64,000 nucleotides of DNA, taken from contig JAJQGJ010000011.1 of the NCBI GenBank assembly GCA_021200565.1, positions 1 to 64,000 of the forward strand. The letters run 5' to 3'. Within the stretch, counting starts at the first letter, position 1, and every line of letters begins with the position of its first letter. Origin of the DNA: Oscillospiraceae bacterium (lineage in GTDB: Bacteria > Bacillota > Clostridia > Oscillospirales > Ruminococcaceae). Positions 50,808 to 60,383 of this stretch are shown here, piece by piece. Below the pieces are notes generated by a model that saw nothing but the letters and a program-made list of their open reading frames with translations, searched no databases and was not told where the DNA came from. The position numbers and the translations under genes are program-made.

Positions 50808-50855
50808 CCCCTCAGGCGCTTTGCGGCAGCTCCCCTTAACAAGGGAGCCTTTTTG
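50808..50855 (+). terminator. Repeat-derived terminator of hflX
   Basis: An inverted, shortened copy of the dispersed element (CCCCTCAGGCGCTTTGCGGCAG) whose GCTCCC/GGGAGC hairpin is followed by CTTTTT. Confidence 0.85.
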
Positions 50856-50927
50856 TGCACCTGCATAACTTATGAATATTTCGGAGATTCCTGCTTAACA
50901 TATACCAAAAAAGAAAGGAACTATGTT

Positions 50928-53075
50928 ATGCAGATTATTATACTTGCCGGAGGAGAGGGGACTCGGCTGCGACCACTGACAGCTGACACTCCAAAGCCTC
51001 TTGTAAGAGTTCTTGGAATCCCGGCTATCGAACGGCTTACTGCGCTTTTATTCCGCAGCGGCTTCAAGGAGGCTACAATCGCAGATTTTTATCTTGCCGA
51101 CAAGCTCGAAGAAACATTAGGCAGCTTTTCAAATGGCATAAAGCTCGGCTATGTCCGTGAAGACGTTCCTCTTGGAACTGCTGGCTGCGTCCGCAAAGCC
51201 TGGAACGGCGACGATGTGATGGTTCTTAGTGGCGACGGCGTCTGTGACTTCAATCTTCCAAGAATTATCGATTTCCATGAGCGCAACGAAGCCGATGTGA
51301 CAATCGTCTCCCATGAGGTGAGTGACCCGAGGGAGTACGGTCTTGTCACCGCTGATGAAACCGGCAGAGTAATCGGCTTCTCGGAAAAACCAGCCTATGA
51401 TTCCTGCCTCACCGACCTCGCCAACACCGGAGCCTATGTCATCTCGAAGGACATTATTTCGAGAATCCCGGAGAACGAGAAGGTGGATTTTGCTTCCGAC
51501 GTTTTTCCGGAGATCCTGAAAACAGGCGGCAGGATTTTCACAATCCCTGAAACCGGAATCTGGTTCGACATCGGCGATATTTCCTCGCTCCTTTCCTGCC
51601 AGTCGGCTCTTCTGGACGAAGAGAATAAAGACTACCTCATCTTCGAGGGCTGTTCTGTAGAAAACGGAACCACAGTCACAGGCGGAAGCGTCATCGAACA
51701 TGGTGCAACCGTCGGGCGTAACTGCCGGATTCAGTCATCGCTCGTCATGAACGGCTCATCAATGGGCGACGGCTGCGAGCTGAATAAGTGCGTAATCTGC
51801 GAAGACGTCACAATAGGAAGAGGCGTCACCTTCGGAGAGCTTTCGGCAGTTGGAGCCGGAAGCGTCATCGGCTCAGCCGTGACTATAGCTCCCGGCGTCA
51901 AAATCTCTCCGAATTCAAAAATTCCGGCAGGAATCAGAGTCCGCCGGGATGTCACCCCATCCGGCTATAAGCTCCTTGAGATGGGCGAGGGCGGACGTGC
52001 AGACGGAATTGAACTCACAACTGAAAATCTCATGTTCCTGGGAAAAGCCATAGCCAAAGCTTTTCCGGAGGAGAGCATCACCGTCGGCTGCTCACGCGAT
52101 AGCGCAAGCATGCTGGAAGCTTTGTCTCTCGGACTGCGATCTTGCGGCACAGCGGTGTACTATCTTAATGATGCCTCGTTCGGCGAAACTGTTTTCTCTG
52201 CAAGAAGATTGAAAACCAAATATGCCGCCTATATTTCGGATAGCTCTGTAAGAATCTTCCACAGCGGCAACTGCGAGCTTGCACGTTCCGAGGAGCGAAA
52301 GCTCTGTGAAAAATACAACAGAGCCGAACTCGCCGACACCGAAACCGCACCGCTTATAAACGCCGACGCAGAGAGAAAGCTATATCTTGATGAACTCAGA
52401 AGCATTCTTCCTGGAGATTTTGCCGGAAGCGTTCAGATTTCGTCAAGAGTTACCAGAGAAAAAGAGATTTTCACGGAAGCCATGCGGAGTCTCGACTGGT
52501 CAGATGGCGAAAAGCTGAAATTCACTGTCGGAAACAGCATCGAAGACACCGTATGTGAATTCCCTGGCGGCAGAATGACCTATGAGCAGCTGCTTCTTTT
52601 AGCCTGCCGCTCCCGCTTTTCAGAAGGCGAAAACGTCGTCCTGCCGGATGGCTCGCCTTTGGTATGCGACGAATATGCAAAGGAATCGGGTAGCAGAGTG
52701 TTTCGTATTTCGCCGCCAGATAGCGGCGAGCTGTCCATGTTTTCAATAGACCCGCTGTTTCTCATTGCCGAAGCAATCAGGTATCTGAGGAGAAGAGAAA
52801 TCTCCGCATCGGTGGCACTCTCCGAGCTCCCCAGTATCTGCTACTACCGCAAAACCGCCAGAATCGGCAAGGGGCTTCCGAAGCTTTTGAACCGGGAATT
52901 CTCGGAAAACCGCCATGGCTCGGACATCATAGTTGAATCTGCGGATGCAAGGGCGTTTGTCCGACCAATGAAGAGCGGCAAAGAACTCAGAATGTATGTC
53001 GAATCGGTGTCCCAGGAGGCGGCAACTGCAATTTGTCAGGATATATTGTCACGACTTAAGGCACATCAATCTTGA
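50928..53075 (+). CDS. Sugar nucleotidyltransferase fused to a degenerate phosphomutase domain
   Basis: ATG 50928 follows AAAGGAAC; the track's first 25 codons are unsupported. Of 715 residues, about 1-230 are a nucleotidyltransferase (LAGGEGTRLRPLT, LSGDGVCDFN, FSEKP, FDIGD), then left-handed beta-helix repeats to about 350, as in mannose-1-phosphate guanylyltransferase fusions. The rest resembles a phosphomannomutase/phosphoglucomutase. In that part the catalytic serine loop (normally TASHNP) reads YISDSSVRI, and the metal-binding DxDxD was not found. The first domain should be active; the second may be regulatory. A role in supplying NDP-sugars for wall glycans is inferred. Confidence 0.85.
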   Translation: MQIIILAGGEGTRLRPLTADTPKPLVRVLGIPAIERLTALLFRSGFKEATIADFYLADKLEETLGSFSNGIKLGYVREDVPLGTAGCVRKAWNGDDVMVLSGDGVCDFNLPRIIDFHERNEADVTIVSHEVSDPREYGLVTADETGRVIGFSEKPAYDSCLTDLANTGAYVISKDIISRIPENEKVDFASDVFPEILKTGGRIFTIPETGIWFDIGDISSLLSCQSALLDEENKDYLIFEGCSVENGTTVTGGSVIEHGATVGRNCRIQSSLVMNGSSMGDGCELNKCVICEDVTIGRGVTFGELSAVGAGSVIGSAVTIAPGVKISPNSKIPAGIRVRRDVTPSGYKLLEMGEGGRADGIELTTENLMFLGKAIAKAFPEESITVGCSRDSASMLEALSLGLRSCGTAVYYLNDASFGETVFSARRLKTKYAAYISDSSVRIFHSGNCELARSEERKLCEKYNRAELADTETAPLINADAERKLYLDELRSILPGDFAGSVQISSRVTREKEIFTEAMRSLDWSDGEKLKFTVGNSIEDTVCEFPGGRMTYEQLLLLACRSRFSEGENVVLPDGSPLVCDEYAKESGSRVFRISPPDSGELSMFSIDPLFLIAEAIRYLRRREISASVALSELPSICYYRKTARIGKGLPKLLNREFSENRHGSDIIVESADARAFVRPMKSGKELRMYVESVSQEAATAICQDILSRLKAHQS

Positions 53076-53100
53076 CATTTAGGAAGATTTGTAGTATCAT
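53072..53100 (+). promoter_or_regulatory. Promoter of the RNase J gene
   Basis: TTGACA (53072-53077) overlaps the previous stop codon; 17 bases, then TATCAT (53095-53100). The leader is about 100 bases. Confidence 0.75.
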
Positions 53101-53140
53101 ATCATGTATATTTCTATTTTCATTCTGGAATCTTATGCAC

Positions 53141-53166
53141 AGGCGAGGCGATGCTGAGCCGAGCCT
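53141..53166 (+). promoter_or_regulatory. Leader hairpin with tandem G-A step upstream of RNase J
   Basis: AGGC-GA-GGC pairs with GCC-GA-GCCT around a 6-base loop, leaving a symmetric GA/GA internal loop. It may stabilise the 5' end or be a site for RNase autoregulation. Confidence 0.5.
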
Positions 53167-53210
53167 AGTGCCTACATAAAATATAAAATAATTTTTGAGA
53201 AAGGAAATTC

Positions 53211-55184
53211 ATGTCAACAACTGAAGAAAAGAAGTTAAAGTCATCAAGAAAAAGCCGCTCGAAGCAGACAGATTCAAGTGTAACGAGGGACAGTGCGCTC
53301 GATGCCGCAATAGCTGCGGCAATATCCGCACCGAAGCCTCCCAAGAAAGCGGCACAGTACCAGAAATCAAGAGGCTCGCAGCCATCAAGAAAGAAATCAC
53401 AGACAACCAGTAAGAAATCAAAAACCACAAGATCAGAAGCTCTCCAGCAAAGAAGCACCCAGGCTCCCGCAGCAGTACAGCCTGCAGCCAAGCCTCAGGA
53501 AATAGTAAGTAACGCAGTAGTTCACGATTCAAAAACTCCGCTCAGAATAATCCCTCTCGGCGGTCTCGGCGAAATAGGCGAGAATATGACACTTGTTGAA
53601 TATGGCAACGACATTGTCATTATCGACTGTGGAATGACATTCCCCGATAACGAAATGCCGGGAGTCGATATGGTCATCCCCGACTTCACCTATGTCGAGA
53701 AGAATGCCGACAGAGTCAGGGGTGTTCTGGTTACCCACGGTCACGAGGACCACATCGGCGGGATTCCATATCTTCTCAAGAAGATAAACGTTCCTGTCTA
53801 TGCCACAAGGCTGACTATCGGTCTTATCGAAAACAAATTCAAGGAGCATAACCTTGGAAAATCGATGCTCCATGTAGTCTCGCCGTCAGATAAGGTTCAG
53901 CTTGGCGCATTCACTGCAGAATTCGTTAAAGTCAACCACTCTATTCCCGATGCGGTTGCTATTGCGCTTCACACTCCCGCCGGTACAGTCGTTCACATGG
54001 GCGACTTCAAGGTTGACTATACCCCCATTGAGGGCGGCATCATAGACCTGCCGAAGTTTGCTCGCCTTGGAGATGCGGGAGTTTTAGCTCTCATGAGCGA
54101 CTCGACAAATTCTGAGCGCAGGGGCTTTACACCGAGCGAAAGAACCGTCGGAGAAAGCTTTGAGCGGCTCTTCAACAAAGCCGGCAGCAAGAGAATCATA
54201 ATAGCAACCTTCTCATCAAATATCCATCGTGTTCAGCAGATAATAAATTGCGCAGCCAAGCATAACCGCAAGGTTGCAGTTTTCGGAAGGAGCATGATAA
54301 ACGTCATCGGTCTTGCAACCGAGCTCGGCTATCTCAAGGCTCCAGCAGGCGTCATGATAGATATAGCCGACATGCATAACTATTCCGACGACGAGATAGT
54401 TCTCATAACAACAGGCAGCCAGGGTGAACCGATGAGTGCGCTTACGAGAATGGCAACCAACGACCACCGCCAGGTGAGCATCACTTCAAACGACTTTATC
54501 ATAATTTCTGCAAGACCGATCCCCGGCAACGAAAAGTTCGTAGGAAAGGTTGTAAACCAGCTTCTGAAGCTCGGCGCAGAGGTGGTATATGAAGAGATGT
54601 ATGAGGTTCACGTTTCCGGTCACGCCTGCCAGGAGGAACAGAAGCTCATCATAAGCCTCGTAAGACCGAAGTATTTCATCCCGGTTCACGGCGAGTATAA
54701 GCATCTGACACGCCACGCTGAGACAGCACGTGAAATCGGCATTCCTGAAAAGAATATCCTGATAGCCGATGTCGGAAATGTAATAGAACTCCGCCAGAAT
54801 GGCATTAAAGTCAATGGCAGCGTTCCAGCCGGCAAGGTTATGGTCGACGGCTTGGGAGTCGGAGACGTAGGAGCTGCAGTCCTGAAGGACAGAAAACGCT
54901 TGGCGGAAGACGGGGTTATCTCAGTTTCAGCGACTATTGATAAGATAGACCGTAAGCTTCTTTCCGGTCCTGAGATAGTTTCAAAGGGCTTTGTATATGA
55001 AAAGACGAACGAAGAGCTTTTCGCTGAAGTGACGAAGAAGGCTAATCAGGTGCTTAAGCAGGAGCTTTCCACCAAGCACGACTATGCCGCTGTCAAAAAC
55101 AAGCTGCGTGACGAGATAAGCGACTTCGTCTTCTCAAAGACCAAGCGCAGACCTACTATAATAGTAACCGTTCTGGACATCTAA
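53211..55184 (+). CDS. rnj: Ribonuclease J
   Basis: 657 residues: an N-terminal extension of about 95 residues rich in Lys, Ser, Gln and Ala, then the beta-CASP metallo-beta-lactamase body. Metal motif VTHGHEDHIGG, DFKVDYTP, the beta-CASP segment FSSNIHRVQQI and a C-terminal VHGEYKHLTRHA are all in place. RNase J is a 5'-3' exonuclease and endonuclease for mRNA turnover and rRNA maturation. The start follows GAGAAAGG. The basic extension is longer than in Bacillus RNase J1 and may bind RNA or partners. Only one RNase J lies in the window. Confidence 0.95.
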   Translation: MSTTEEKKLKSSRKSRSKQTDSSVTRDSALDAAIAAAISAPKPPKKAAQYQKSRGSQPSRKKSQTTSKKSKTTRSEALQQRSTQAPAAVQPAAKPQEIVSNAVVHDSKTPLRIIPLGGLGEIGENMTLVEYGNDIVIIDCGMTFPDNEMPGVDMVIPDFTYVEKNADRVRGVLVTHGHEDHIGGIPYLLKKINVPVYATRLTIGLIENKFKEHNLGKSMLHVVSPSDKVQLGAFTAEFVKVNHSIPDAVAIALHTPAGTVVHMGDFKVDYTPIEGGIIDLPKFARLGDAGVLALMSDSTNSERRGFTPSERTVGESFERLFNKAGSKRIIIATFSSNIHRVQQIINCAAKHNRKVAVFGRSMINVIGLATELGYLKAPAGVMIDIADMHNYSDDEIVLITTGSQGEPMSALTRMATNDHRQVSITSNDFIIISARPIPGNEKFVGKVVNQLLKLGAEVVYEEMYEVHVSGHACQEEQKLIISLVRPKYFIPVHGEYKHLTRHAETAREIGIPEKNILIADVGNVIELRQNGIKVNGSVPAGKVMVDGLGVGDVGAAVLKDRKRLAEDGVISVSATIDKIDRKLLSGPEIVSKGFVYEKTNEELFAEVTKKANQVLKQELSTKHDYAAVKNKLRDEISDFVFSKTKRRPTIIVTVLDI

Positions 55185-55238
55185 AATCCGGATTTGTCGG
55201 TAATCACTCCATAGAACTCTTAAAAGAGGTGGGATATT

Positions 55239-57188
55239 ATGAAAAAACGCTTATCGTGGGTATTGGCAGTCGCACTGCTCCTTTTGGGAATAACATCCCT
55301 GGCGCTCTGCATTGTGCTTTTTGCCGACGGTAGAACCGCTATGTGCGTTGCTGCCGGTATGGTGCTTCTGTGTGCTTTGGTCATGTTCATAGTGATAACA
55401 GTCATGAACAAGGACATTGCCAAGTACGTCACCAAGATGGATAAGTCCATCGAGGCTATCAACCGGGAGGCTTTCTATGATTTCCCTGAGTCTATCATTA
55501 TAACTGACGCTGATGACAGAATTGTCTGGTACAACAGGCGTTTTGAAGAGAAATTCTTCGAGGATGACCGTGCTTATGGCTTGCCGCTGACGAATCTTGT
55601 CGGAAATAATACCGCCAAGGTCTACTCCCAGACAGGAGCATGTGTCAAGATTTTCGACAGGTATTATAACGTCTATGCCAAGAAGTCTGACACCGGTCCG
55701 CTTTCGATAATAAGGCTGACAGACGTGACAGACCGTGTCATGCTCGAAGAGGAATATAACGCCCAGAAGAAGACGGTTCTCATCATGACCGTTGACAACT
55801 ACGATGACGCTTTCCAGAACTCAAAGGAGAGCGACAAGGCGAGCGTTCAGGCTCAGATAGAGCAGATTTTTGAGCAGTTCATCGAGCACACAAACGGCGT
55901 GCTTCACAAAATTTCGAATGACCGATTCTTCGCAATAATTGAGGAGAGGCATCTTTCGAGAATTATCGAGGGTAAATTCGACATTCTTGACGAAATCCGT
56001 TCTATCCAGCTTGGCAGAAGACCCTGCGTGACCCTTTCAATAGGCGTCGGCAGGGGAGCCAAAACCTTAGCCGAAAGCGAAGTCTACGCCAAGCAGGCGC
56101 TTGACATGTGCTTGGGGCGTGGTGGCGACCAGGCGGCAGTCAAGACAGAAAGTGGCTTCGAATTCTTCGGAGGCATTTCAAAGGCTGTCGAAAAGTCTAA
56201 CAGAGTAAGATCCCGCATCATCGCAACAGCTTTGAGGGAGCTCGCCGAGAGCTGCAGCACAGTGTATCTCATGGGACATAACTTAGCCGATTTCGATGCC
56301 GTCGGTTCCTGCATAGGACTATGCGGAGCCTTGAGAAGCGTCGGAAAAGAGGCTTATGTCGTAGTAGACCCTGAAAAGAATCTTGCAAAGAAGCTGATAG
56401 ATTACATATCCGCAAGCGGCGAGGGCGACTATTTCAAATCCTGCACTGAGGCTGTAAACGAAATTGCTCCCGATTCACTTCTGATAATCTGTGACACCCA
56501 TAATCCCAATTTCCTTGATTCAAAGGAGCTTTACGAAAAGGCGAAGACTGTAGTCGTTATAGATCACCACAGAAAGATGGTCAACTTCATCGACAACTCA
56601 GTCATCTTCTTCCACGAGCCGTTTGCCTCGAGCGCATGCGAAATGGCGACAGAGCTTGTCCAGTATTTCGGGGTTGATTGCAGGATTTCCGTTGCCGACG
56701 CAGAGGCTCTCCTTGCTGGAATTAACCTCGATACAAAGAACTTTGTCATGCGTTCAGGAACAAGAACGTTCGAAGCTGCGGCATACCTGAAGAGGCTTGG
56801 CGCCGACACAGTCACCGTCAAGGGCTTCTTCAGTGACAGTCTTGAAACCTATCGTGAGAGAAGCAAGCTCATCCAGGCAGCGGAGCTCTTCCACGGATGC
56901 GCTATAGCAACCACCGATTCTGAGAAGCCGGAGCTTATCCTGGCAGCTGCACAGGCAGCCGACGAGCTGCTTGGCATCAACGGCGTCAAGGCTTCGTTTG
57001 TTGTATATCACCTTGACGGCAAGAGCCGTGTTTCAGCAAGATCTCTCGGCTCGTTCAACGTTCAGCTGATAATGGAATCTGTGGGTGGCGGCGGTCATCA
57101 GACGATGGCGGGCGCACAGCTTGATCTCTCGATCGAAGAGACGGTAGACAGGATAAAGAATGCTATTGAAGACTTCATCATAGCTTAA
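55239..57188 (+). CDS. gdpP: Cyclic-di-AMP phosphodiesterase GdpP
   Basis: 649 residues: two N-terminal membrane helices, a PAS-like domain (ESIIITDADDRIVWYNRRFEE), a degenerate GGDEF domain, and a DHH/DHHA1 phosphodiesterase. The catalytic motifs are MGHNLADFDAVGS, CDTHNP and VVIDHHRK, with GGGGHQTMAGA at the end. It hydrolyses c-di-AMP, so it affects potassium balance, wall stress and beta-lactam tolerance. It starts the conserved run gdpP-rplI-dnaB and has a GAGGTGGG ribosome site. Length is normal. Confidence 0.96.
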   Translation: MKKRLSWVLAVALLLLGITSLALCIVLFADGRTAMCVAAGMVLLCALVMFIVITVMNKDIAKYVTKMDKSIEAINREAFYDFPESIIITDADDRIVWYNRRFEEKFFEDDRAYGLPLTNLVGNNTAKVYSQTGACVKIFDRYYNVYAKKSDTGPLSIIRLTDVTDRVMLEEEYNAQKKTVLIMTVDNYDDAFQNSKESDKASVQAQIEQIFEQFIEHTNGVLHKISNDRFFAIIEERHLSRIIEGKFDILDEIRSIQLGRRPCVTLSIGVGRGAKTLAESEVYAKQALDMCLGRGGDQAAVKTESGFEFFGGISKAVEKSNRVRSRIIATALRELAESCSTVYLMGHNLADFDAVGSCIGLCGALRSVGKEAYVVVDPEKNLAKKLIDYISASGEGDYFKSCTEAVNEIAPDSLLIICDTHNPNFLDSKELYEKAKTVVVIDHHRKMVNFIDNSVIFFHEPFASSACEMATELVQYFGVDCRISVADAEALLAGINLDTKNFVMRSGTRTFEAAAYLKRLGADTVTVKGFFSDSLETYRERSKLIQAAELFHGCAIATTDSEKPELILAAAQAADELLGINGVKASFVVYHLDGKSRVSARSLGSFNVQLIMESVGGGGHQTMAGAQLDLSIEETVDRIKNAIEDFIIA

Positions 57189-57215
57189 ATATACCAAAAG
57201 AAAGGATTCTGAAAA

Positions 57216-57665
57216 ATGAAAGTAATTCTTTTAAAGGATGTAAAGGGCTCCGGCAAAGCCGGAACGGTTCTCAACGTAGCCGACGGCTATGCAAGAAACT
57301 ATCTCATAGTCAAGGGTCTTGCGATTGAGGCAACCCCGAAGAACATAAACGACCTTGAGGGCAAGAAGGCATCCCAGCAATATAAGCTCGACACCGCAAA
57401 AGCCGAAGCTGAGGCTGCAGCAAAAGCCATCAATGGCGGGAAAATTGTCATCAAGTCGAAAGCCGGTCAGAACGGCAAGCTTTTCGGCTCTGTCACGACA
57501 AGCATTATCAGTGAAAAGATAAAAGAGCAGTTTGGCGCAACGATTGACAAAAAGAAGATTTCGCTTAATAATGACATCAAGGCTTACGGCGACTATGACG
57601 TCGAGATAAAGATGACTCAGGGAGTCAACGCCAAGCTCACAGTCAGCGTAGTTCCAGAGGATTAA
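57216..57665 (+). CDS. rplI: Ribosomal protein bL9
   Basis: 149 residues with the bL9 signature [30 protein letters not shown], the long connecting helix and the C-terminal domain ([15 protein letters not shown]). bL9 binds 23S rRNA near the L1 stalk and helps frame maintenance. It follows gdpP by 27 bases with AGAAAGGATT upstream and precedes dnaB, the usual Firmicute order. Confidence 0.98.
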   Translation: MKVILLKDVKGSGKAGTVLNVADGYARNYLIVKGLAIEATPKNINDLEGKKASQQYKLDTAKAEAEAAAKAINGGKIVIKSKAGQNGKLFGSVTTSIISEKIKEQFGATIDKKKISLNNDIKAYGDYDVEIKMTQGVNAKLTVSVVPED

Positions 57666-57717
57666 GGGTCCTCGTGGACTGAACCTGATTTGAATAAACC
57701 GTAAAGGAGGGAACATA

Positions 57718-59079
57718 ATGCCTGTCAACAATCTGACTGCCGCTGATTTGGGAGGAAGAGAGCTGCCGTATAGCCTCGAAGCAGAGCAAACGGTTTTGGG
57801 AGCACTTTTACTGAATCCGGAAGCGCTTCCGATAGCTATTGCGCACCTTAAGCCGGAAAGCTTCTACAGAGAGCAGCACAGAGAGCTCTATTCGATAATT
57901 CTTCGGATGTTTTCAAATGGTCAACGTTCTGACATCATAACCGTCATGAATGAGGCTGTCAGCGAGAAGATCTTCGAAACGCCCGAAATGGCTAAGGTCT
58001 ACCTCAAGGGCATTATGGACAGCGTTCCCTCTACCTCGAATATCGAGTCCTATTGCAGGATCGTCGAGGATAAATACTTGACACGTTCTCTTATCAACGC
58101 TTCACGTGAGATTTTAGACACCGCAATGGACGGTTCTGAGGATTCGAAAACCCTTCTTGACATGGCGGAGCAGAAGATATACGAAATCCGCCAGGGCAGG
58201 GAAGTCGAAGGCTTAACCAGGCTCAGCGACATAGTCGTTACAGCTTATGATCACATCCAGAAGCTCTCAGGTGAGGATAAGGATCTGTACAAAGGCTTGA
58301 GCAGCGGCTTCTCGCTTCTTGACAGCTACATATCCGGTCTTAACAAGTCCGACCTCATAATAGTTGCCGCCCGACCCGGTATGGGTAAATCCGCATTCGC
58401 ATTCAACGTCGCTTCAAACGTCGCCAAGAGAAATCCCGATAAAACCATCTGCGCATTTTCTCTCGAAATGAGCAAGGAGCAGCTTGGAATCAGAATGCTG
58501 AGCTCAGAAGCTCTCGTTCCGAATACCAACCTGACATCAGGAAAGCTCACTCCCGAGGACTGGATCAAGTTAGCAAGTGCGGCTGAATCACTCTCGAAGA
58601 TGAATATTTATATCGACGACACCGCCGGCATCACCGTTCCTCAGATAAAAGCAAAGCTAAGACGGATGCGAAACTTAGGTCTTGTCATAATAGACTACCT
58701 CCAGCTGATGGAATCAACCGGAAATCACGCCAGCCGTGTAAACGAGGTCTCGGAAATAACAAGGCAGATAAAGCTCATGGCGAAGGAACTCGACGTTCCG
58801 GTCATGCTTCTGTCGCAGCTGAACCGTTCTGTTGAGGGAAGACAGGATCACCGTCCGCTTCCGTCCGACCTCCGTGAATCGGGCTCTATCGAGCAGGATG
58901 CCGACATCATTCTCTTCATCTTCCGTGAAGGCGTTTACAACAAGGAAGCCGAGAATCAGGCTGCAACCGAGTGCATCGTCTCAAAGAACCGCCATGGCGC
59001 AACCGGCACCGTTCCTCTTGCGTTCATCGGAGAATACACCTTATTCAGAAGCACCACACGGGATGAAGGCAATGCTTAG
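57718..59079 (+). CDS. dnaB: Replicative DNA helicase DnaB
   Basis: 453 residues with the N-terminal helical domain (PYSLEAEQTVLGALLL), linker and RecA-like motor. The Walker A is ARPGMGKSAFAF, Walker B lies in LVIIDYLQLM, and SQLNRSVEGRQDHRPLPSDLRESGSIEQDAD covers motifs 3 and 4. It is the hexameric fork helicase. Strong AAAGGAGGG site. Its 3' end overlaps the tilS start, so the genes are coupled. Confidence 0.98.
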   Translation: MPVNNLTAADLGGRELPYSLEAEQTVLGALLLNPEALPIAIAHLKPESFYREQHRELYSIILRMFSNGQRSDIITVMNEAVSEKIFETPEMAKVYLKGIMDSVPSTSNIESYCRIVEDKYLTRSLINASREILDTAMDGSEDSKTLLDMAEQKIYEIRQGREVEGLTRLSDIVVTAYDHIQKLSGEDKDLYKGLSSGFSLLDSYISGLNKSDLIIVAARPGMGKSAFAFNVASNVAKRNPDKTICAFSLEMSKEQLGIRMLSSEALVPNTNLTSGKLTPEDWIKLASAAESLSKMNIYIDDTAGITVPQIKAKLRRMRNLGLVIIDYLQLMESTGNHASRVNEVSEITRQIKLMAKELDVPVMLLSQLNRSVEGRQDHRPLPSDLRESGSIEQDADIILFIFREGVYNKEAENQAATECIVSKNRHGATGTVPLAFIGEYTLFRSTTRDEGNA

Positions 59080-60382
59080 CACCGTTTCAGAAACAATAAG
59101 AAAGTATAACATGCTTTCTCCAGGCGAGAGGGTTCTGGTAGCTCTTTCCGGAGGAGCTGACAGCGTCTCACTTCTCGTGGCTCTCAAAGAGCTCGGCTAT
59201 CAGGTGTTTGCAGTTCATGTAAACCATCACCTGAGAGGGGAAGAGAGTGACCGTGACGAAGCCTTCTGCAAAAGCTTATGCGAAAGGCTTGGGGTTGACC
59301 TATTTGTTGAACACGTCGATGTAGTCAGCTACTGCGAAAAGACTGGTAAGTCGGTTGAAGAAAGCGCAAGAATACTGAGATACGTTGCACTCAATAAGCA
59401 TGCGTGCGGCTGCAAGATAGCCACAGCGCACAATCTGGACGACTGCTTCGAGACAACGCTATTCAATCTCGTCAGGGGTTGCGGAATTGGCGGCTTGACC
59501 GGAATCCCGCCGGTCAGGGACAATATAGTAAGACCGCTTATCGGAACCCGAAGAGCTGAAATTCTCGAGTTTCTGAAATCACGTAATGAGAGTTATGTTA
59601 CAGACAGTACCAACTTGGAAGACGATTGCTCCCGCAACATAATCCGGCTAAATGTAATCCCGGAGCTTGAAAGAATCAATCCGTCGCTTCTGAAGACATA
59701 TAAATCGAGTCTTGAGAATTTCGAAAATGCGGAAAGCTATATAGATAAAGAAGCAGAAAGGCTTCTTGGTATTTCAGAAAATGGTTTTCCGGAGGGTTGC
59801 GACGACTTTATTCTGGCAACAGCCCTCAGCAAAATCCTGCGTAAGAACGGCATCGAGCCCTCGAAGCCGAAAATCGACGAGCTTAAAGAGCTTGTCAGAA
59901 CCGGCGGCAAGGTAAACCTGAAAAAAGGCGTTTATGCCGTCTCGAAGGACAGAAAGCTTAAAATAATCGGTGAACCCGAGCCAGTTCCCGAGCCGATGCA
60001 GCTATCCGACACAGGGGACTTCATCTGGGGGACAATGTTGATAGAATTCACTGAGATTTCACAATTTGATATATCGACTTATAACAAAAGAAGTTTAAAA
60101 TGGCTGATGGATAAGGACAGACTCTGCGGCAGCCTTGTCGTAAGAGCCTATTCCGGTTCCGAAAAGATAAAACTAATGGGAAATGGCTTCTCATCCACAG
60201 TCAAAAAGCTTCTTGCCGGTGTTCCCGCAGAAAAGCGCAAGCTGATTCCGATTATTTCTGATGATCAGGGCGCAGTTTTCGTTAAGGGCTATGGCGTCTC
60301 CGAAAGGGTTTCATGCACGGACAAAACCACCGTTGCTTTGAAAATAAATGTAAGAGAAAAATTTGACAAAAGGGATGAGTGA
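59072..60382 (+). CDS. tilS: tRNA(Ile)-lysidine synthase
   Basis: The true start is near ATG 59072 (MLSTVSETIRKYNML), overlapping the dnaB stop by 8 bases; ATG 59063 is an alternative and the remaining 77 track codons are a shadow of dnaB. The 436-residue product has the PP-loop SGGADSVSLL, HVNHHLRG and TAHNLDDCFETTLFNLVRGCG, followed by a C-terminal substrate-binding domain. It modifies C34 of tRNA-Ile2 to lysidine so that it reads AUA, and is essential in most bacteria. Confidence 0.95.
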   Translation: MLSTVSETIRKYNMLSPGERVLVALSGGADSVSLLVALKELGYQVFAVHVNHHLRGEESDRDEAFCKSLCERLGVDLFVEHVDVVSYCEKTGKSVEESARILRYVALNKHACGCKIATAHNLDDCFETTLFNLVRGCGIGGLTGIPPVRDNIVRPLIGTRRAEILEFLKSRNESYVTDSTNLEDDCSRNIIRLNVIPELERINPSLLKTYKSSLENFENAESYIDKEAERLLGISENGFPEGCDDFILATALSKILRKNGIEPSKPKIDELKELVRTGGKVNLKKGVYAVSKDRKLKIIGEPEPVPEPMQLSDTGDFIWGTMLIEFTEISQFDISTYNKRSLKWLMDKDRLCGSLVVRAYSGSEKIKLMGNGFSSTVKKLLAGVPAEKRKLIPIISDDQGAVFVKGYGVSERVSCTDKTTVALKINVREKFDKRDE

Positions 60383-60383
60383 C

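Noticed and set aside
58832-59071. N-terminal 80 codons of the tilS track ORF
   Set aside because: They overlap the coding end of dnaB in another frame and show no TilS similarity; the PP-loop domain begins after ATG 59072.
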